From Martinezella rhizogenes (lineage in GTDB: Bacteria > Pseudomonadota > Alphaproteobacteria > Rhizobiales > Rhizobiaceae), in the NCBI RefSeq assembly GCF_027460065.1, contig NZ_JAPYZZ010000003.1:62001-126000 (forward strand): DNA of 64,000 nucleotides, written 5' to 3'. Below, piece by piece: positions 31,239 through 39,891 of the stretch. The notes below the pieces were generated by a model. It was given only the letters and a program-made list of their open reading frames with translations, was not told the DNA's origin and did not search any database. Each line of letters starts with the position of its first letter. Positions within the stretch are counted from its first letter, which is position 1. A program made the translations under genes and the position numbers.

Positions 31239-32833
31239 GGCCCATCAGATAAGGCTCCAAGTTCCAGCCGCCGATCGATGCCTATACTGGCGAGAAACGC
31301 CTCGTCATGGCTGACGACCAGCAAGGCGCCGTCATAGGCCCTGAGACCCGCCTCCACGGCGGCAATGGAATCGATATCCAAATGGTTCGTCGGCTCATCA
31401 AGAATCAGCAATTGCGGCGGCTGAGGACCACCGAGGACACAGGCAAGGCCGGCACGCAGCATCTGCCCGCCCGAAAGTGTTCCGACATTCTGCAAGGCAG
31501 CGTCAGCGCGGAACATGAAGCGTGCAAGCGCTGCCCGACAGGCATTCTCCCCCGATTGCGGATTGAGCTTGAGGAAGTTCTCGCGGATCGACAACGTCGC
31601 ATCCAGCAGGCTGACCTGCTGATCGAGGAACGCCGCGTTGACACCGAGGTGAACTCTTCCTGCGAAAGGTGGCAAATCCCCTGTTATCACGGATAGCAGC
31701 GTCGTTTTTCCCGATCCATTCGGACCGGTGACGGCGACCCGTTGCGGACCGGTGATCTCGAAGGACAGGTCCGCAAGCACGGGGTTTTCGACGGAGTATC
31801 CCGCAGTCAGCTTTTGCAGGTTCAACACGGTTTTCGTCGCGTGCAGGCCGCTGGGCGGCAGGGTGACGGTGACGTGCTGCAGGATTTCGATCCTTTCGCG
31901 CGCCGTCCGCAAATCATCCGTCGCTTCGGCTTTCAGGCGGCTGGCGAGATTGGCATTTTCACCGCTCGTCTTTTCAGCACGCCTTTTCATGCCACCGGCA
32001 GAGATGCGCGGCATGTCCCCCTTTGCCGCTTTTGCGGCACCCTTCGCATCGCGGCGCGCCTTGCGTTCCAACGTCTCCTGCGACTTCTTCCTGACCTCGG
32101 ACAGGCGCTTTTCAGCACTGGCAAGGTCATGCTCGGCAGCCGCCAGTTCCAACGCCTTTTGCGCGCGGTATTGGCTCCAGTTGCCGCCATAACGGGCGGC
32201 GCCGAGCGAGGTCATCTCGACGATGGCATCGAACGTCTCGAGAAGTTCGCGATCATGGCTGACGACGATCGCGCCGCCGCGCCAACCCGTCAGGAAATCG
32301 GCAACGAAGATGCGACCGTCGCGGTCGAGATTGTTGGTCGGTTCGTCAAGGATCAGGAAATCCGGCGCGGCGTGGATCTGTGCGGCAAGCGCTGCCCGTG
32401 TGCGTTGCCCACCCGAGAGCGCGGAAAGCGGTGTGGCCGGTGATGCATCGAGATCGACCCCGGCCAGCGCATCGGCAATCGCCTCCTCCAGCATCCAGTC
32501 GACATCGCCGAGTTCCTCGAGCGTGGCCATTCCCGCCTGTGCGCGCGAAAGCACCTGCAGCGCATGGCGCGCCTCAAACAGGTCGGCGATGGTCTCGTCG
32601 TCCCCGACCTGCACGCTTTGCCGCAATACGCCGATCCTGCCGGAAACGGAGACCGTGCCTGTTGATGGCAGCAGCTCACCGGCGATCAGCTTCAGAAGCG
32701 TCGACTTGCCGACACCGTTGCGCCCGACAAGGCCCACGCGTTCAAGGCCGAAGCGAAGATTGATGTTCGAAAAAAGCGGATGACCGTCAGGTGTTGCCCA
32801 CGAGAGGTCTGAAAGGGTGATGGAATGCGGCAT
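31232..32833 (-). CDS. ABC-F family ATPase
   Basis: 533 residues, no membrane segments. Two ABC domains: Walker A GRNGVGKST (about 37-45) and GPNGSGKTT, signatures LSGGQRTRAAL and LSGGQMLRAGL, Walker B FLILDEPTNNLD and LLILDEPTNHLD. Between them lies a Lys/Arg/Glu-rich linker (KKSQETLERKARRDAKGAAKAAKG...), the P-site tRNA-interaction motif region of ABC-F proteins, which act on the ribosome. The subgroup (translation factor versus antibiotic protection) cannot be told from sequence alone. Start ATG 32833 with AGGAG 11 bp upstream; a short upstream frame overlaps it. Confidence 0.88.
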   Translation of the reverse strand: MPHSITLSDLSWATPDGHPLFSNINLRFGLERVGLVGRNGVGKSTLLKLIAGELLPSTGTVSVSGRIGVLRQSVQVGDDETIADLFEARHALQVLSRAQAGMATLEELGDVDWMLEEAIADALAGVDLDASPATPLSALSGGQRTRAALAAQIHAAPDFLILDEPTNNLDRDGRIFVADFLTGWRGGAIVVSHDRELLETFDAIVEMTSLGAARYGGNWSQYRAQKALELAAAEHDLASAEKRLSEVRKKSQETLERKARRDAKGAAKAAKGDMPRISAGGMKRRAEKTSGENANLASRLKAEATDDLRTARERIEILQHVTVTLPPSGLHATKTVLNLQKLTAGYSVENPVLADLSFEITGPQRVAVTGPNGSGKTTLLSVITGDLPPFAGRVHLGVNAAFLDQQVSLLDATLSIRENFLKLNPQSGENACRAALARFMFRADAALQNVGTLSGGQMLRAGLACVLGGPQPPQLLILDEPTNHLDIDSIAAVEAGLRAYDGALLVVSHDEAFLASIGIDRRLELGALSDGPQ

Positions 32834-32891
32834 GGATACGGGTTCTCCTGATGACAAGGCGTTGCGGCTTTGTGATCGGGTTGAAATCCAT
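32787..32891 (-). CDS. Possible 34-codon leader peptide overlapping the ABC-F start
   Basis: ATG at 32891 has AGGATGG six bases upstream, better placed than the ABC-F ribosome site, and encodes 34 residues (starts MDFNPITKPQRLVIRRTRI) ending at TGA 32787-32789. It overlaps the first 16 codons of the ABC-F gene in another frame. Such leaders regulate several ABC-F resistance genes by ribosome stalling, but this one may be fortuitous. Confidence 0.3.
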   Translation of the reverse strand: MDFNPITKPQRLVIRRTRIHAAFHHPFRPLVGNT

Positions 32892-32979
32892 GGTGCACCA
32901 TCCTGTTGGTATTGCGGATAAAACGCCCTTACGCGAACAAAGCGGCGCGTTCGTGACGTAGGTTCAGTGTTCCGAAGGA

Positions 32980-33005
32980 AACGCCGGGAGGATACCCCCG
33001 GCGTT
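32980..33005 (-). terminator. Terminator of the ABC exporter gene
   Basis: 9-bp stem AACGCCGGG / CCCGGCGTT (32980-32988, 32997-33005), 8 bp beyond the stop of the minus-strand gene, followed on that strand by TTCCTTC. Confidence 0.65.
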
Positions 33006-33013
33006 CCGGTTTT

Positions 33014-34807
33014 TCAGGCCACCAGACCCTTGGTCAGTTCCAGCGCCTGCCGTTCGAACAGCCGGCGATAGATGCCGTCATGGAGCCGGATCAGCGCCTG
33101 ATGGTCGCCCTCCTCGACAATCCTGCCCTTGTCGAACACCAGCAGCCGGTCCAGCGCCCGGACCGTGGAAAGACGATGGGCGATGACGAGCGTGGTGCGG
33201 CCATCCATCAGCCGTTCCATCGCCTGCTGGATCTGCACTTCGCTTTCGCTGTCGAGGCTTGAGGTTGCCTCATCCAGGATCAGCACCGGCGCATCCGCCA
33301 GGAAGGCGCGGGCGATGGCGACGCGCTGGCGCTCGCCGCCCGACAGCTTGACACCGCGTTCGCCCACCATGGTCTCATAACCCTTCGGCAGGGACATGAT
33401 GAAATCATGGGCGCTCGCCTGTTTCGCCGCCTGCTCGATCTCACGACGCGAGGCATCCGGCCGGCCATAGGCGATGTTTTCCGCCAGCGTGCGGTGGAAC
33501 AGGATGGGTTCCTGCTGCACGATGGCGATCTGGCCGCGCAGGCTTGCCTGCGTGACATCGGCGATGTTCTGCCCGTCGATGCGGATCGCCCCCGCCATTA
33601 TGTCGTAAAGGCGCTGGATGAGTTTGACGAAGGTCGTCTTGCCCGAACCGGAATGACCGACCAGACCCACACGCTCGCCCGGCTTGATGGTGACCGAGAA
33701 GTCCTCATAAAGCGGGGTAGCGTGCGCGCCATACTGGAAGGTGACGCGATCAAAGACGATCTCGCCCTTGCCGATATTGATCCGTTTGGCATCCGGCCTG
33801 TCTTCGACACCCAGCGGCATCTTGTCGAGCAGCACCAGTTCTTCCATGTCGTTGACGGCACGTTGCAGGTTGCGGATATCCTGACCCACATCGCGCAGAT
33901 AACCCTGCAATACGAAGAACATTGCCAGCACGAAGGTTATGTCGCCGGGCGTCGCCAGACCCTTCTGCCACATGATGAGGCCGGTGCCGAGGATGCCCGC
34001 CTGCATCGACACCATCATGAAGCTCTGGATCGTGCCGTTCAGCGTGCCGCGTTTCCAGGTCCTGCGCGTCCGGTTGTCCCATTTCACCAGCACATGACCA
34101 AGCCACGTTTCCTCACGGGTTTCGGCACCGAAGGCCTTGACCACCGCGTTGCAGCTGATCGCATCCGCAAGCGCACCGCCAAGCCGGGTGTCCCAGGCAT
34201 TGGCAAGCCGTGCCGCCGGCGAAACATAACCCATCGAAAGCCCGACGGTGACGCCGATATAGATCAGCGAGCCGAGACCGACGATCAGGCCCATGACCGG
34301 CCAGTAACTGCCGAGCACGACGGTGGCGCCCACCAGCATGACAATGGAGGGCAAGAGCGCAACGAGCAGCAGGTCGTTGAGCGAATCCAGCGCCCACATG
34401 CCGCGTGTGATCTTGCGCACCGTCGAGCCGGCAAAACTGTTGGCGTGCCAGTCGGTGGAGAAACGCTGCACCTTGTGGAAGCCATTATTGGTGACGTCAG
34501 CCATGGTCTTCAGGGTGAGCCGGATGATGCCGTTGAAGATGAACCAGCGCAGCACGACGCTGGTAAAGCCAAGCGCCACGACGATGACGAAGGCGCGCAG
34601 CGCTCCATCACCAGCATTGGCACCCCCGGCAATGGCATCAACGATCTGGCCGGAAAAGACCGGCACCATCACTTCGGCAAGCGTGCTGGCAACCACCAGC
34701 ACGATGATGAAACCAACGAGCGCCTTTCGGTGGCTCCAATGGTTGAAAACAAAGCCGAGCACATGGCGATAGGCATCGGCGCGGAAATCGAGCTTCTTGC
34801 GAGACAT
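33014..34807 (-). CDS. ABC exporter half-transporter (fused membrane and ATPase domains)
   Basis: 597 residues. Six transmembrane helices in residues 25-320 (for example LVGFIIVLVVASTLAEVMVPVF, AFVIVVALGFTSVVLRWFIF). The nucleotide-binding domain covers about 350-590 with Walker A GHSGSGKTT, Q-loop IVQQEPILFHRT, signature LSGGERQR and Walker B VLILDEATSSLDSES. It would act as a homodimer. MsbA/Atm1-like type IV ABC fold; the substrate is unknown and no accessory gene is near. Confidence 0.9.
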   Translation of the reverse strand: MSRKKLDFRADAYRHVLGFVFNHWSHRKALVGFIIVLVVASTLAEVMVPVFSGQIVDAIAGGANAGDGALRAFVIVVALGFTSVVLRWFIFNGIIRLTLKTMADVTNNGFHKVQRFSTDWHANSFAGSTVRKITRGMWALDSLNDLLLVALLPSIVMLVGATVVLGSYWPVMGLIVGLGSLIYIGVTVGLSMGYVSPAARLANAWDTRLGGALADAISCNAVVKAFGAETREETWLGHVLVKWDNRTRRTWKRGTLNGTIQSFMMVSMQAGILGTGLIMWQKGLATPGDITFVLAMFFVLQGYLRDVGQDIRNLQRAVNDMEELVLLDKMPLGVEDRPDAKRINIGKGEIVFDRVTFQYGAHATPLYEDFSVTIKPGERVGLVGHSGSGKTTFVKLIQRLYDIMAGAIRIDGQNIADVTQASLRGQIAIVQQEPILFHRTLAENIAYGRPDASRREIEQAAKQASAHDFIMSLPKGYETMVGERGVKLSGGERQRVAIARAFLADAPVLILDEATSSLDSESEVQIQQAMERLMDGRTTLVIAHRLSTVRALDRLLVFDKGRIVEEGDHQALIRLHDGIYRRLFERQALELTKGLVA

Positions 34808-35266
34808 TTTAACCAGTCCGGCGTCACGAAACAGGACGACCGGTCCTCAAAACGGAAGTTGGATGGCACAGCCCCGGCGGGAAGACAGAATGATCCCGTC
34901 AGATCAATCGGGCTATGAAGGAAAACAAAACCGCATGTCGGGCGCGCATAAGGCGGGCCGCGAATGGATATGACCTAGTGTCGGGACATACCTTGCGGGA
35001 GGTTTTTGATGAATGCTGGTGTCATGCAACGCCTCCCTTTGTTCGATCTGACGCGGTGAAGTGTTTTGTAGCTGAGCCGCTCGACCTTGCCAAGCGGATT
35101 TTTGCAACCTTATGGCAAGTGATGTGAAAATAACACACCAGCCGACCGGCCGCCATGATCGTGGCCGCTCCGGGCGCGGCCACGATTTCCGAGGTCGATA
35201 TCATCCGCCGCGCAGCCTGACGGGATACGCAGCGGCAGACCGGAAGCGGAGATTTACCGCTCCCGG
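34808..35266. other. 459-bp gap between ABC exporter and TctC genes
   Basis: Region between the minus-strand exporter start and the TctC stop. It holds the exporter promoter and an 11-bp hairpin at 35158. Short frames are present, but none has a convincing ribosome site or a recognisable domain. I see nothing else with confidence; a small RNA cannot be excluded. Confidence 0.5.
35158..35186 (-). terminator. Hairpin downstream of the TctC gene
   Basis: 11-bp perfect stem ATCGTGGCCGC / GCGGCCACGAT with a 7-nt loop, about 80 bp after the TctC stop; no U-tract. Confidence 0.5.
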
Positions 35267-36256
35267 TCAGTCCATCTGCACATTTGCGTTCTTGACCACC
35301 GGTTCCCACTTGGCGATCTCAGCCGCAACGTGGTCTTTCAGTTCATCCGGCGAGGAGGCGACGATCTTGGCGCTGAAATCCGCCATGCGTGCGGCAACGC
35401 CCGCATCCGCAAGTGCCTTCTTGGCGGCGGCGTTCAGCTTGTCGACCACATCGGCCGGCGTACCGGCGGGCGCAAAGAGCGCGTTCCAGGTATAGGTCTC
35501 GTAACCCGGCACGGTTTCGGCAATCGTCGGCAGATCCGGGAAGGACGAAGCCCGCTCCTTGGTGGTGACGCCGAGCGCCCGCAAGGTGCCGGATTTTATA
35601 TGTCCCGACGAGGACGGCAGATTGTCGAACATGATGGAAATCTGGTTTCCGAGAAGATCGTTGAGCGCCGGGCCTGCCCCCTTGTAGGGCACATGCTGCA
35701 TGCTGACGCCGGCCATGCTCTTGAACAGCTCGCCGGAAAGATGCAGCGGTGTGCCGTTGCCGGAAGAGGCATAGGCATATTTATCGGGTTCCGCTTTCAG
35801 GAGCGCGATCAGCTCCTCGACGCTGTTGACGTTGAGCTTCGGATTGACCACCAGCACGTTCGGAACCACCACCAGCAGCGAAACCGGTGCGAAATCCTTC
35901 TGCGGATCGTAAGGCTTGGTCTTGAGAATGAGCGGGTTGAGCGCGTGCGTGGCAACCGTGCCCATCAGGATCGTGTAACCATCCGGGTCGGCGCGGGCCA
36001 CCCGGTCGGCGCCGAGATTGCCACCGGCCCCGGCGACATTTTCAACCACGATCTGCTGGCCGAGCTCATCACCCATCTTCTGCGCGATGACACGCGCCAC
36101 TACGTCCGTGGAGCCGCCCGCCGCAAAAGGAACAACCAGCGTGATCGTTCGATCGGGAAAGCCCTCGGCACTCGCAGTCATTCCCATCATGCCGAAAGAC
36201 ACCGCCGCCGCGGCAAGTTTCAACACGGTGCGTCTTTTTGAAGACCGGTAAATCAT
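35267..36256 (-). CDS. Tripartite tricarboxylate transporter-type binding protein (TctC/Bug family), orphan
   Basis: 329 residues from ATG 36256, which has the ideal CAAGGAGGGTTC upstream. Signal sequence with RSSKRRTVLKLAAAAVS, a possible Tat motif (KRRTVLK), to about residue 30 (ASA). The mature protein is the Bug fold: FPDRTITLVVPFAAGGSTDVVARVIAQ and NVAGAGGNLGADRVARADPDGYTILMGT, which bind carboxylate ligands. TctA/TctB membrane subunits are absent from the neighbourhood, so it may serve a distant transporter or a signalling role. Ligand not predictable. Confidence 0.88.
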   Translation of the reverse strand: MIYRSSKRRTVLKLAAAAVSFGMMGMTASAEGFPDRTITLVVPFAAGGSTDVVARVIAQKMGDELGQQIVVENVAGAGGNLGADRVARADPDGYTILMGTVATHALNPLILKTKPYDPQKDFAPVSLLVVVPNVLVVNPKLNVNSVEELIALLKAEPDKYAYASSGNGTPLHLSGELFKSMAGVSMQHVPYKGAGPALNDLLGNQISIMFDNLPSSSGHIKSGTLRALGVTTKERASSFPDLPTIAETVPGYETYTWNALFAPAGTPADVVDKLNAAAKKALADAGVAARMADFSAKIVASSPDELKDHVAAEIAKWEPVVKNANVQMD

Positions 36257-36370
36257 GAACCCTCCTTGTACATGGCCTCCTCGCCATCGGCGCATAGTAG
36301 CTCAAATGCACCTCAGGGCAACCCGCCGGGTATCGGGCGATCCCGGCAGGTTTTGCGCAGCGGGGACCCG

Positions 36371-37069
36371 TCAGGCCTTCATCCGTTCTTCGACGACCCG
36401 CCAGTTGACCAGCTTGTCGAGCACGGCTCGGATATGTTCGGGCTTGCGGTTTTCGTAATCAAGGTAATAGGCATGTTCCCAGATATCGATGCCGAGATAG
36501 GCCGGGCGACCGACGGCCACGGGATTGTTGCCGTCCTCATATCCGATCAGCGCGAGCTTGTTGTCGTCACCACGCGTCAGCCACACCCAGCCGGTGCCGA
36601 ACACCGTGTCGGACACATCGACCGCGCGTTTGATGAAGCCGTCATAGTCTCCGAAGGTCTCGTTGAGGGAAGCGGCGAGATCGCCTGTCGGCCGGTTCGG
36701 CCCGCCGGGAACGAATTGGTCCCAATAGGCGACATGGTTCCACGCCTGAGCGGCATTGTTGAAGATTTTAACGTCCGCCGCCGCCTTCGACCTCGCGGAT
36801 TCCGTGACGATCTTGGCCAGCTCCATGTCGGCATAACGGGTACCGGCCGCAAGCGTATTCAGCTTGTCGAAATAGGCCTTGTGATGTTTTCCGTAATGCA
36901 GGCCAACCGTTCTTGCCGAAATCACGGGCGCCAGATCGGCCTCAGCAAAGGGAAGTTTCGGCTGTATCAAAGGCAATGCGGCCCGCGCGACATGCGGGCT
37001 GGGAAAGATTGCGACGGCGGCCGTTGCCGCGCCTGCGGTGAGAATGGTGCGTCTGGTCATGTCCATCAT
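36371..37069 (-). CDS. sodB: Iron/manganese superoxide dismutase with Tat signal
   Basis: 232 residues. The N terminus TRRTILTAGAATAAVAIFPSPHVARA has the twin-arginine pattern followed by a hydrophobic region and ARA cleavage site, so export in folded form is expected. Metal ligands of the Fe/Mn SOD fold are present: H58 (LHYGKHH), H112 (AWNHVAYW), D195 and H199 (GIDIWEHAYY). A. tumefaciens is known to carry several iron SODs, and this may be one of the exported ones. It would remove superoxide in the periplasm. Monocistronic by appearance. Confidence 0.88.
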   Translation of the reverse strand: MMDMTRRTILTAGAATAAVAIFPSPHVARAALPLIQPKLPFAEADLAPVISARTVGLHYGKHHKAYFDKLNTLAAGTRYADMELAKIVTESARSKAAADVKIFNNAAQAWNHVAYWDQFVPGGPNRPTGDLAASLNETFGDYDGFIKRAVDVSDTVFGTGWVWLTRGDDNKLALIGYEDGNNPVAVGRPAYLGIDIWEHAYYLDYENRKPEHIRAVLDKLVNWRVVEERMKA

Positions 37070-37220
37070 ATCCTCCTCATGAACGGTGATATGGGACTAA
37101 CCCCGAACTACGGCCCTGGTTTCCTCACGCGGATGCAAATCTGTCGCGGGCCATGATGATCGGCGGATGCGACGCTGTATCGACGCGCTGCCGGGGACGG
37201 ATGCATGAGTTGACCGACAC

Positions 37221-37255
37221 ATAAAAGAAAGGCCCTCCCGGCTGGAGAGGGCCTT
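37221..37255 (-). terminator. Intrinsic terminator of the CRPN-type protein gene
   Basis: 9-bp perfect stem AAGGCCCTC / GAGGGCCTT with a 9-nt loop (37229-37255), and on the minus strand a T-rich tract TTTCTTTTAT follows; it begins 7 bp from the stop codon. Confidence 0.85.
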
Positions 37256-37261
37256 GCCCGA

Positions 37262-37591
37262 TCAGTAGCGATAATAGTCGCGACGGTCGCGATAATCCCG
37301 GTAGTCCCGGCGATCGCGCCATTCGCGCCATTCCCGTCTCGCCTGGCGTTCCCGCCATTCCCGGCGGCCTTCCCAGCGATCGCGGCGGTCCCAGCCGCGC
37401 TCATAACGTGGCGGGCCGTTCGGGCGGCAATGACCGCGGGGTGACAGATGGAAGCCGCGTCCGCAGGCATAATCCACCGTCTGAACATGGGATGCCGAAG
37501 GTGCGGACGGTTGGCCGACAGGCATGGCATTCACGCCGGTGCCGAACAGGGCGCCGAAAATCAGTCCGGCGGTTAAAATCATCTTGCGCAT
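37262..37591 (-). CDS. Secreted Arg/Asp/Tyr-rich repeat protein (GCG-CRPN type)
   Basis: 109 residues: signal peptide (MILTAGLIFGALFGTGVNA), then a conserved-looking short domain CGRGFHLSPRGHCRPN with two cysteines, resembling the GCG/CRPN domain of small secreted alphaproteobacterial proteins. The tail is a charged tract (ERGWDRRDRWEGRREWRE and so on, ending RDYRDYRDRRDYYRY), organised as degenerate WRD/RDY repeats. Composition suggests an extended basic and acidic polymer-binding tail; function unknown. Ribosome site and a strong terminator support it being a real gene. Confidence 0.8.
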   Translation of the reverse strand: MRKMILTAGLIFGALFGTGVNAMPVGQPSAPSASHVQTVDYACGRGFHLSPRGHCRPNGPPRYERGWDRRDRWEGRREWRERQARREWREWRDRRDYRDYRDRRDYYRY

Positions 37592-37860
37592 CTTATTTCC
37601 CTCCTTGTGGGATGGGGGGATTTAGCGCCCAGCCGGGTGAACTGTGGCTGAATGAATCGTGATCTTTTCGTGGCAGCGGGTGAGGCCGACAGCTGCGCTC
37701 GCCCCACGACGCCTGTCACGAAAGCGTTAAGGAAAGCCATTAGAACCGCCGCCAGCCCGTCCAGAAAATGCACAGCCGTGCAGCGACCGGCCAGCGCCTT
37801 TCCCATCCAGACGGGTCAGCGCTTCGCAGCTCCACTCGCGCCGAAATATCGGAGACATAG

Positions 37861-39012
37861 ATGAAACGCCGCACTTTTATGATGTCCGCCGCGGGCGCCG
37901 CCGCCGGTCTCGCCCTTGCGCCCCGCATGAGCTTTGCCGCTCCGGGCACGATCGACTGGTACACCAGTTCGGATACCAATATCCTCGATTTCTGGTCCAA
38001 CACCATCAAGCCCGCTTTCGAAGCGGCCAATCCCGGCCTGAAGCTCAATCTCGTTGATGCCGGCGATGGTGCAGGCATCATCGCCATCGGTGAGCGCGCC
38101 ATTGCCGCGAAACAGACGGGCACCGATCCGCAGGCCGATTATTTCGAAACCGCCGATCCGCTTCTGCCCGCCGGCGCCATCGACGCCGGTATCTATGTGA
38201 ACATCGCGAAAGCCGGCCTTTCCAACTATTCGCGCGTCAATCCGCTCGCCATCCGCACCGAATATAGCCTGCCCTATCGTGGCAGCCAGGTCCTGCTTGC
38301 CTATGACACCAGCAAGCTGAAGCCTGCGGATGCGCCGAAAACCTGGGATGAACTCGTCACCTGGATCAAGGCCAATCCCGGCCAGTTCGTTTATAACCGT
38401 CCCGACAAGGGCGGTTCCGGCGGCAACTTCGTCCGCCGCGCCATCCATCAGGCCAACGGTCTCGACCCGAAGGCCTTCACGGTCGACAACTACACCCAGG
38501 AAGCCAGCGACAAGGCTCTGGGCAAGGCATGGGCGCTGCTGACCGACATCGCCCCTTCGCTTTATGGCAAGGGCGCCTATTCTTCCGGCAACACACAGTC
38601 CCTGCAACTCCTCTCACAGGGCGTCGTCACCATGACCCCGGTCTGGTCCGATCAGGTGCTCAAGGCCATCGATCAGGGTGTTCTGCCGAAGGAAACCGGT
38701 CTCGTCCAGCTCCAGGATCTGGCGCTTTGCGGCGATTTCTCACGCGCCGTGGTGCTGGCGAACGGCGCCAATCGCGATGCCGCCCTCAAGCTCGCGGACT
38801 TCGTGCTGTCGGAAGAAATCCAGGGCGCCATCCTCACCGAACTCGGCGGTTTCCCCGGCGTTTCCTGGGACTATGTGTCGGCTGACCTGCGCAAGCGCTT
38901 CGCCGATATCATCCCGCAGACCATTCCCACCTTCCCGGGCGGCAAATGGGAAACCGCCATCAATGATGGCTGGTATCGTCACGTCGCTCCGAACGTCGAC
39001 CGCAAAGCGTGA
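37861..39012 (+). CDS. Periplasmic binding protein, family 1 (AfuA/ iron-type fold), glycerophosphodiester-type import operon
   Basis: 383 residues. N terminus MKRRTFMMSAAGAAAGLALAPRMSFA is a Tat-type signal (RRTFM) with cleavage after SFA. The mature part is a type 2 periplasmic-binding protein of the class used for iron and for hexose phosphates (AfuA). First gene of a six-gene operon in which all junctions are tight: the downstream permease starts within its stop (GTGA at 39009-39012). The operon's later enzymes (glycerophosphodiesterase and inositol-phosphatase-like) point to a phosphorylated polyol or glycerophosphodiester ligand; this is inference. Confidence 0.85.
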   Translation: MKRRTFMMSAAGAAAGLALAPRMSFAAPGTIDWYTSSDTNILDFWSNTIKPAFEAANPGLKLNLVDAGDGAGIIAIGERAIAAKQTGTDPQADYFETADPLLPAGAIDAGIYVNIAKAGLSNYSRVNPLAIRTEYSLPYRGSQVLLAYDTSKLKPADAPKTWDELVTWIKANPGQFVYNRPDKGGSGGNFVRRAIHQANGLDPKAFTVDNYTQEASDKALGKAWALLTDIAPSLYGKGAYSSGNTQSLQLLSQGVVTMTPVWSDQVLKAIDQGVLPKETGLVQLQDLALCGDFSRAVVLANGANRDAALKLADFVLSEEIQGAILTELGGFPGVSWDYVSADLRKRFADIIPQTIPTFPGGKWETAINDGWYRHVAPNVDRKA

Positions 39013-39890
39013 CCGAGGCTGCAGAAGGAGCGGTTCGCCCGCTCATCGATCATACGGGCAGGAGGCCAGTGGGCCTCCTGCTCGTCGCCATTCCCGTTTT
39101 TCTGATGATCTGGCTGGTGATCTGGCCCGCCATCAATGCCATCGGCCGCACGGTCTGGCGCAAGGGTGCCGACGGTCAAGCCCGCTTCGATCTGTCGAGC
39201 TATGTTTTCTTCTTCTCGGATCGTTACAGCCTCGACAATCTCGCCGTGACGCTCTGGACCACGCTGGTCTGCGCGGCGCTCCTGCTGGTGATCTGCCTGC
39301 CGATCGCGCTTTATCTTCGCTTTTCGCAGGGCCGTCTTCCGGCCTATGTGCAGGCGCTGGCCATCTTCCCGATGTTCGTGCCCTCCATCATCCTCGCCTT
39401 CGCCTTCATCCGCGTTCTGGGCCCGAACGGTATGGTGGATATATTGCTCAATGCCGTCCATCTGCCGAAGATCCGCACACCCTATCTCACGCCGTGGGGA
39501 CCGGTGATCGGTCTTGTCTGGGACAATATTCCGCTGACGGTGCTGATCCTGCTCGCCGGGCTCGGCAGCGTCGCCAACCAGTCGGTCGAGGCTGCGCGTG
39601 ACGTGGGGGCCAACGCCCTTCAGGTCTTCTGGCACATCATCCTGCCGCGCATTTCCAACTCCATTCTGGTTGCGCTGTCCTTTTCGGTGCTCGGCATTTT
39701 TTCGTCGTTCACCCTGCCCTATCTCCTCGGCCCCGCATCTCCCGAAATGATCGGTCCCTTCATGCAGCGCACGTTGCGCGACGTGCAGGATCCCGTCGGC
39801 GCCATGACCCAGGCCGTCGTCGCTTTTGGCTTCTGCATCGCCTTCGGCCTGTTCTACGTGCGCTCGGTCGCGCGCAACCAGGGGAAATGA
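39009..39890 (+). CDS. ABC transporter permease
   Basis: 293 residues, GTG start at 39009 overlapping the previous stop by 4 bp. Six hydrophobic segments (GLLLVAIPVFLMIWLVIWP, LLLVICLPIALYL, IFPMFVPSIILAFAFI and others) and the permease coupling motif EAARDVGANALQVFWHIILP (EAA loop), which contacts the ATPase. Pairs with the next permease. Confidence 0.9.
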   Translation: MTEAAEGAVRPLIDHTGRRPVGLLLVAIPVFLMIWLVIWPAINAIGRTVWRKGADGQARFDLSSYVFFFSDRYSLDNLAVTLWTTLVCAALLLVICLPIALYLRFSQGRLPAYVQALAIFPMFVPSIILAFAFIRVLGPNGMVDILLNAVHLPKIRTPYLTPWGPVIGLVWDNIPLTVLILLAGLGSVANQSVEAARDVGANALQVFWHIILPRISNSILVALSFSVLGIFSSFTLPYLLGPASPEMIGPFMQRTLRDVQDPVGAMTQAVVAFGFCIAFGLFYVRSVARNQGK

Positions 39891-39891
39891 C

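Noticed and set aside
34915-35127. 70-codon plus-strand frame in the exporter-TctC gap
   Set aside because: No ribosome site, no hydrophobic or domain features, composition unlike neighbouring genes.
36322-36350. Imperfect inverted repeat downstream of the superoxide dismutase as a terminator
   Set aside because: One mismatch in the stem and no U-tract on the minus strand; too weak to list.
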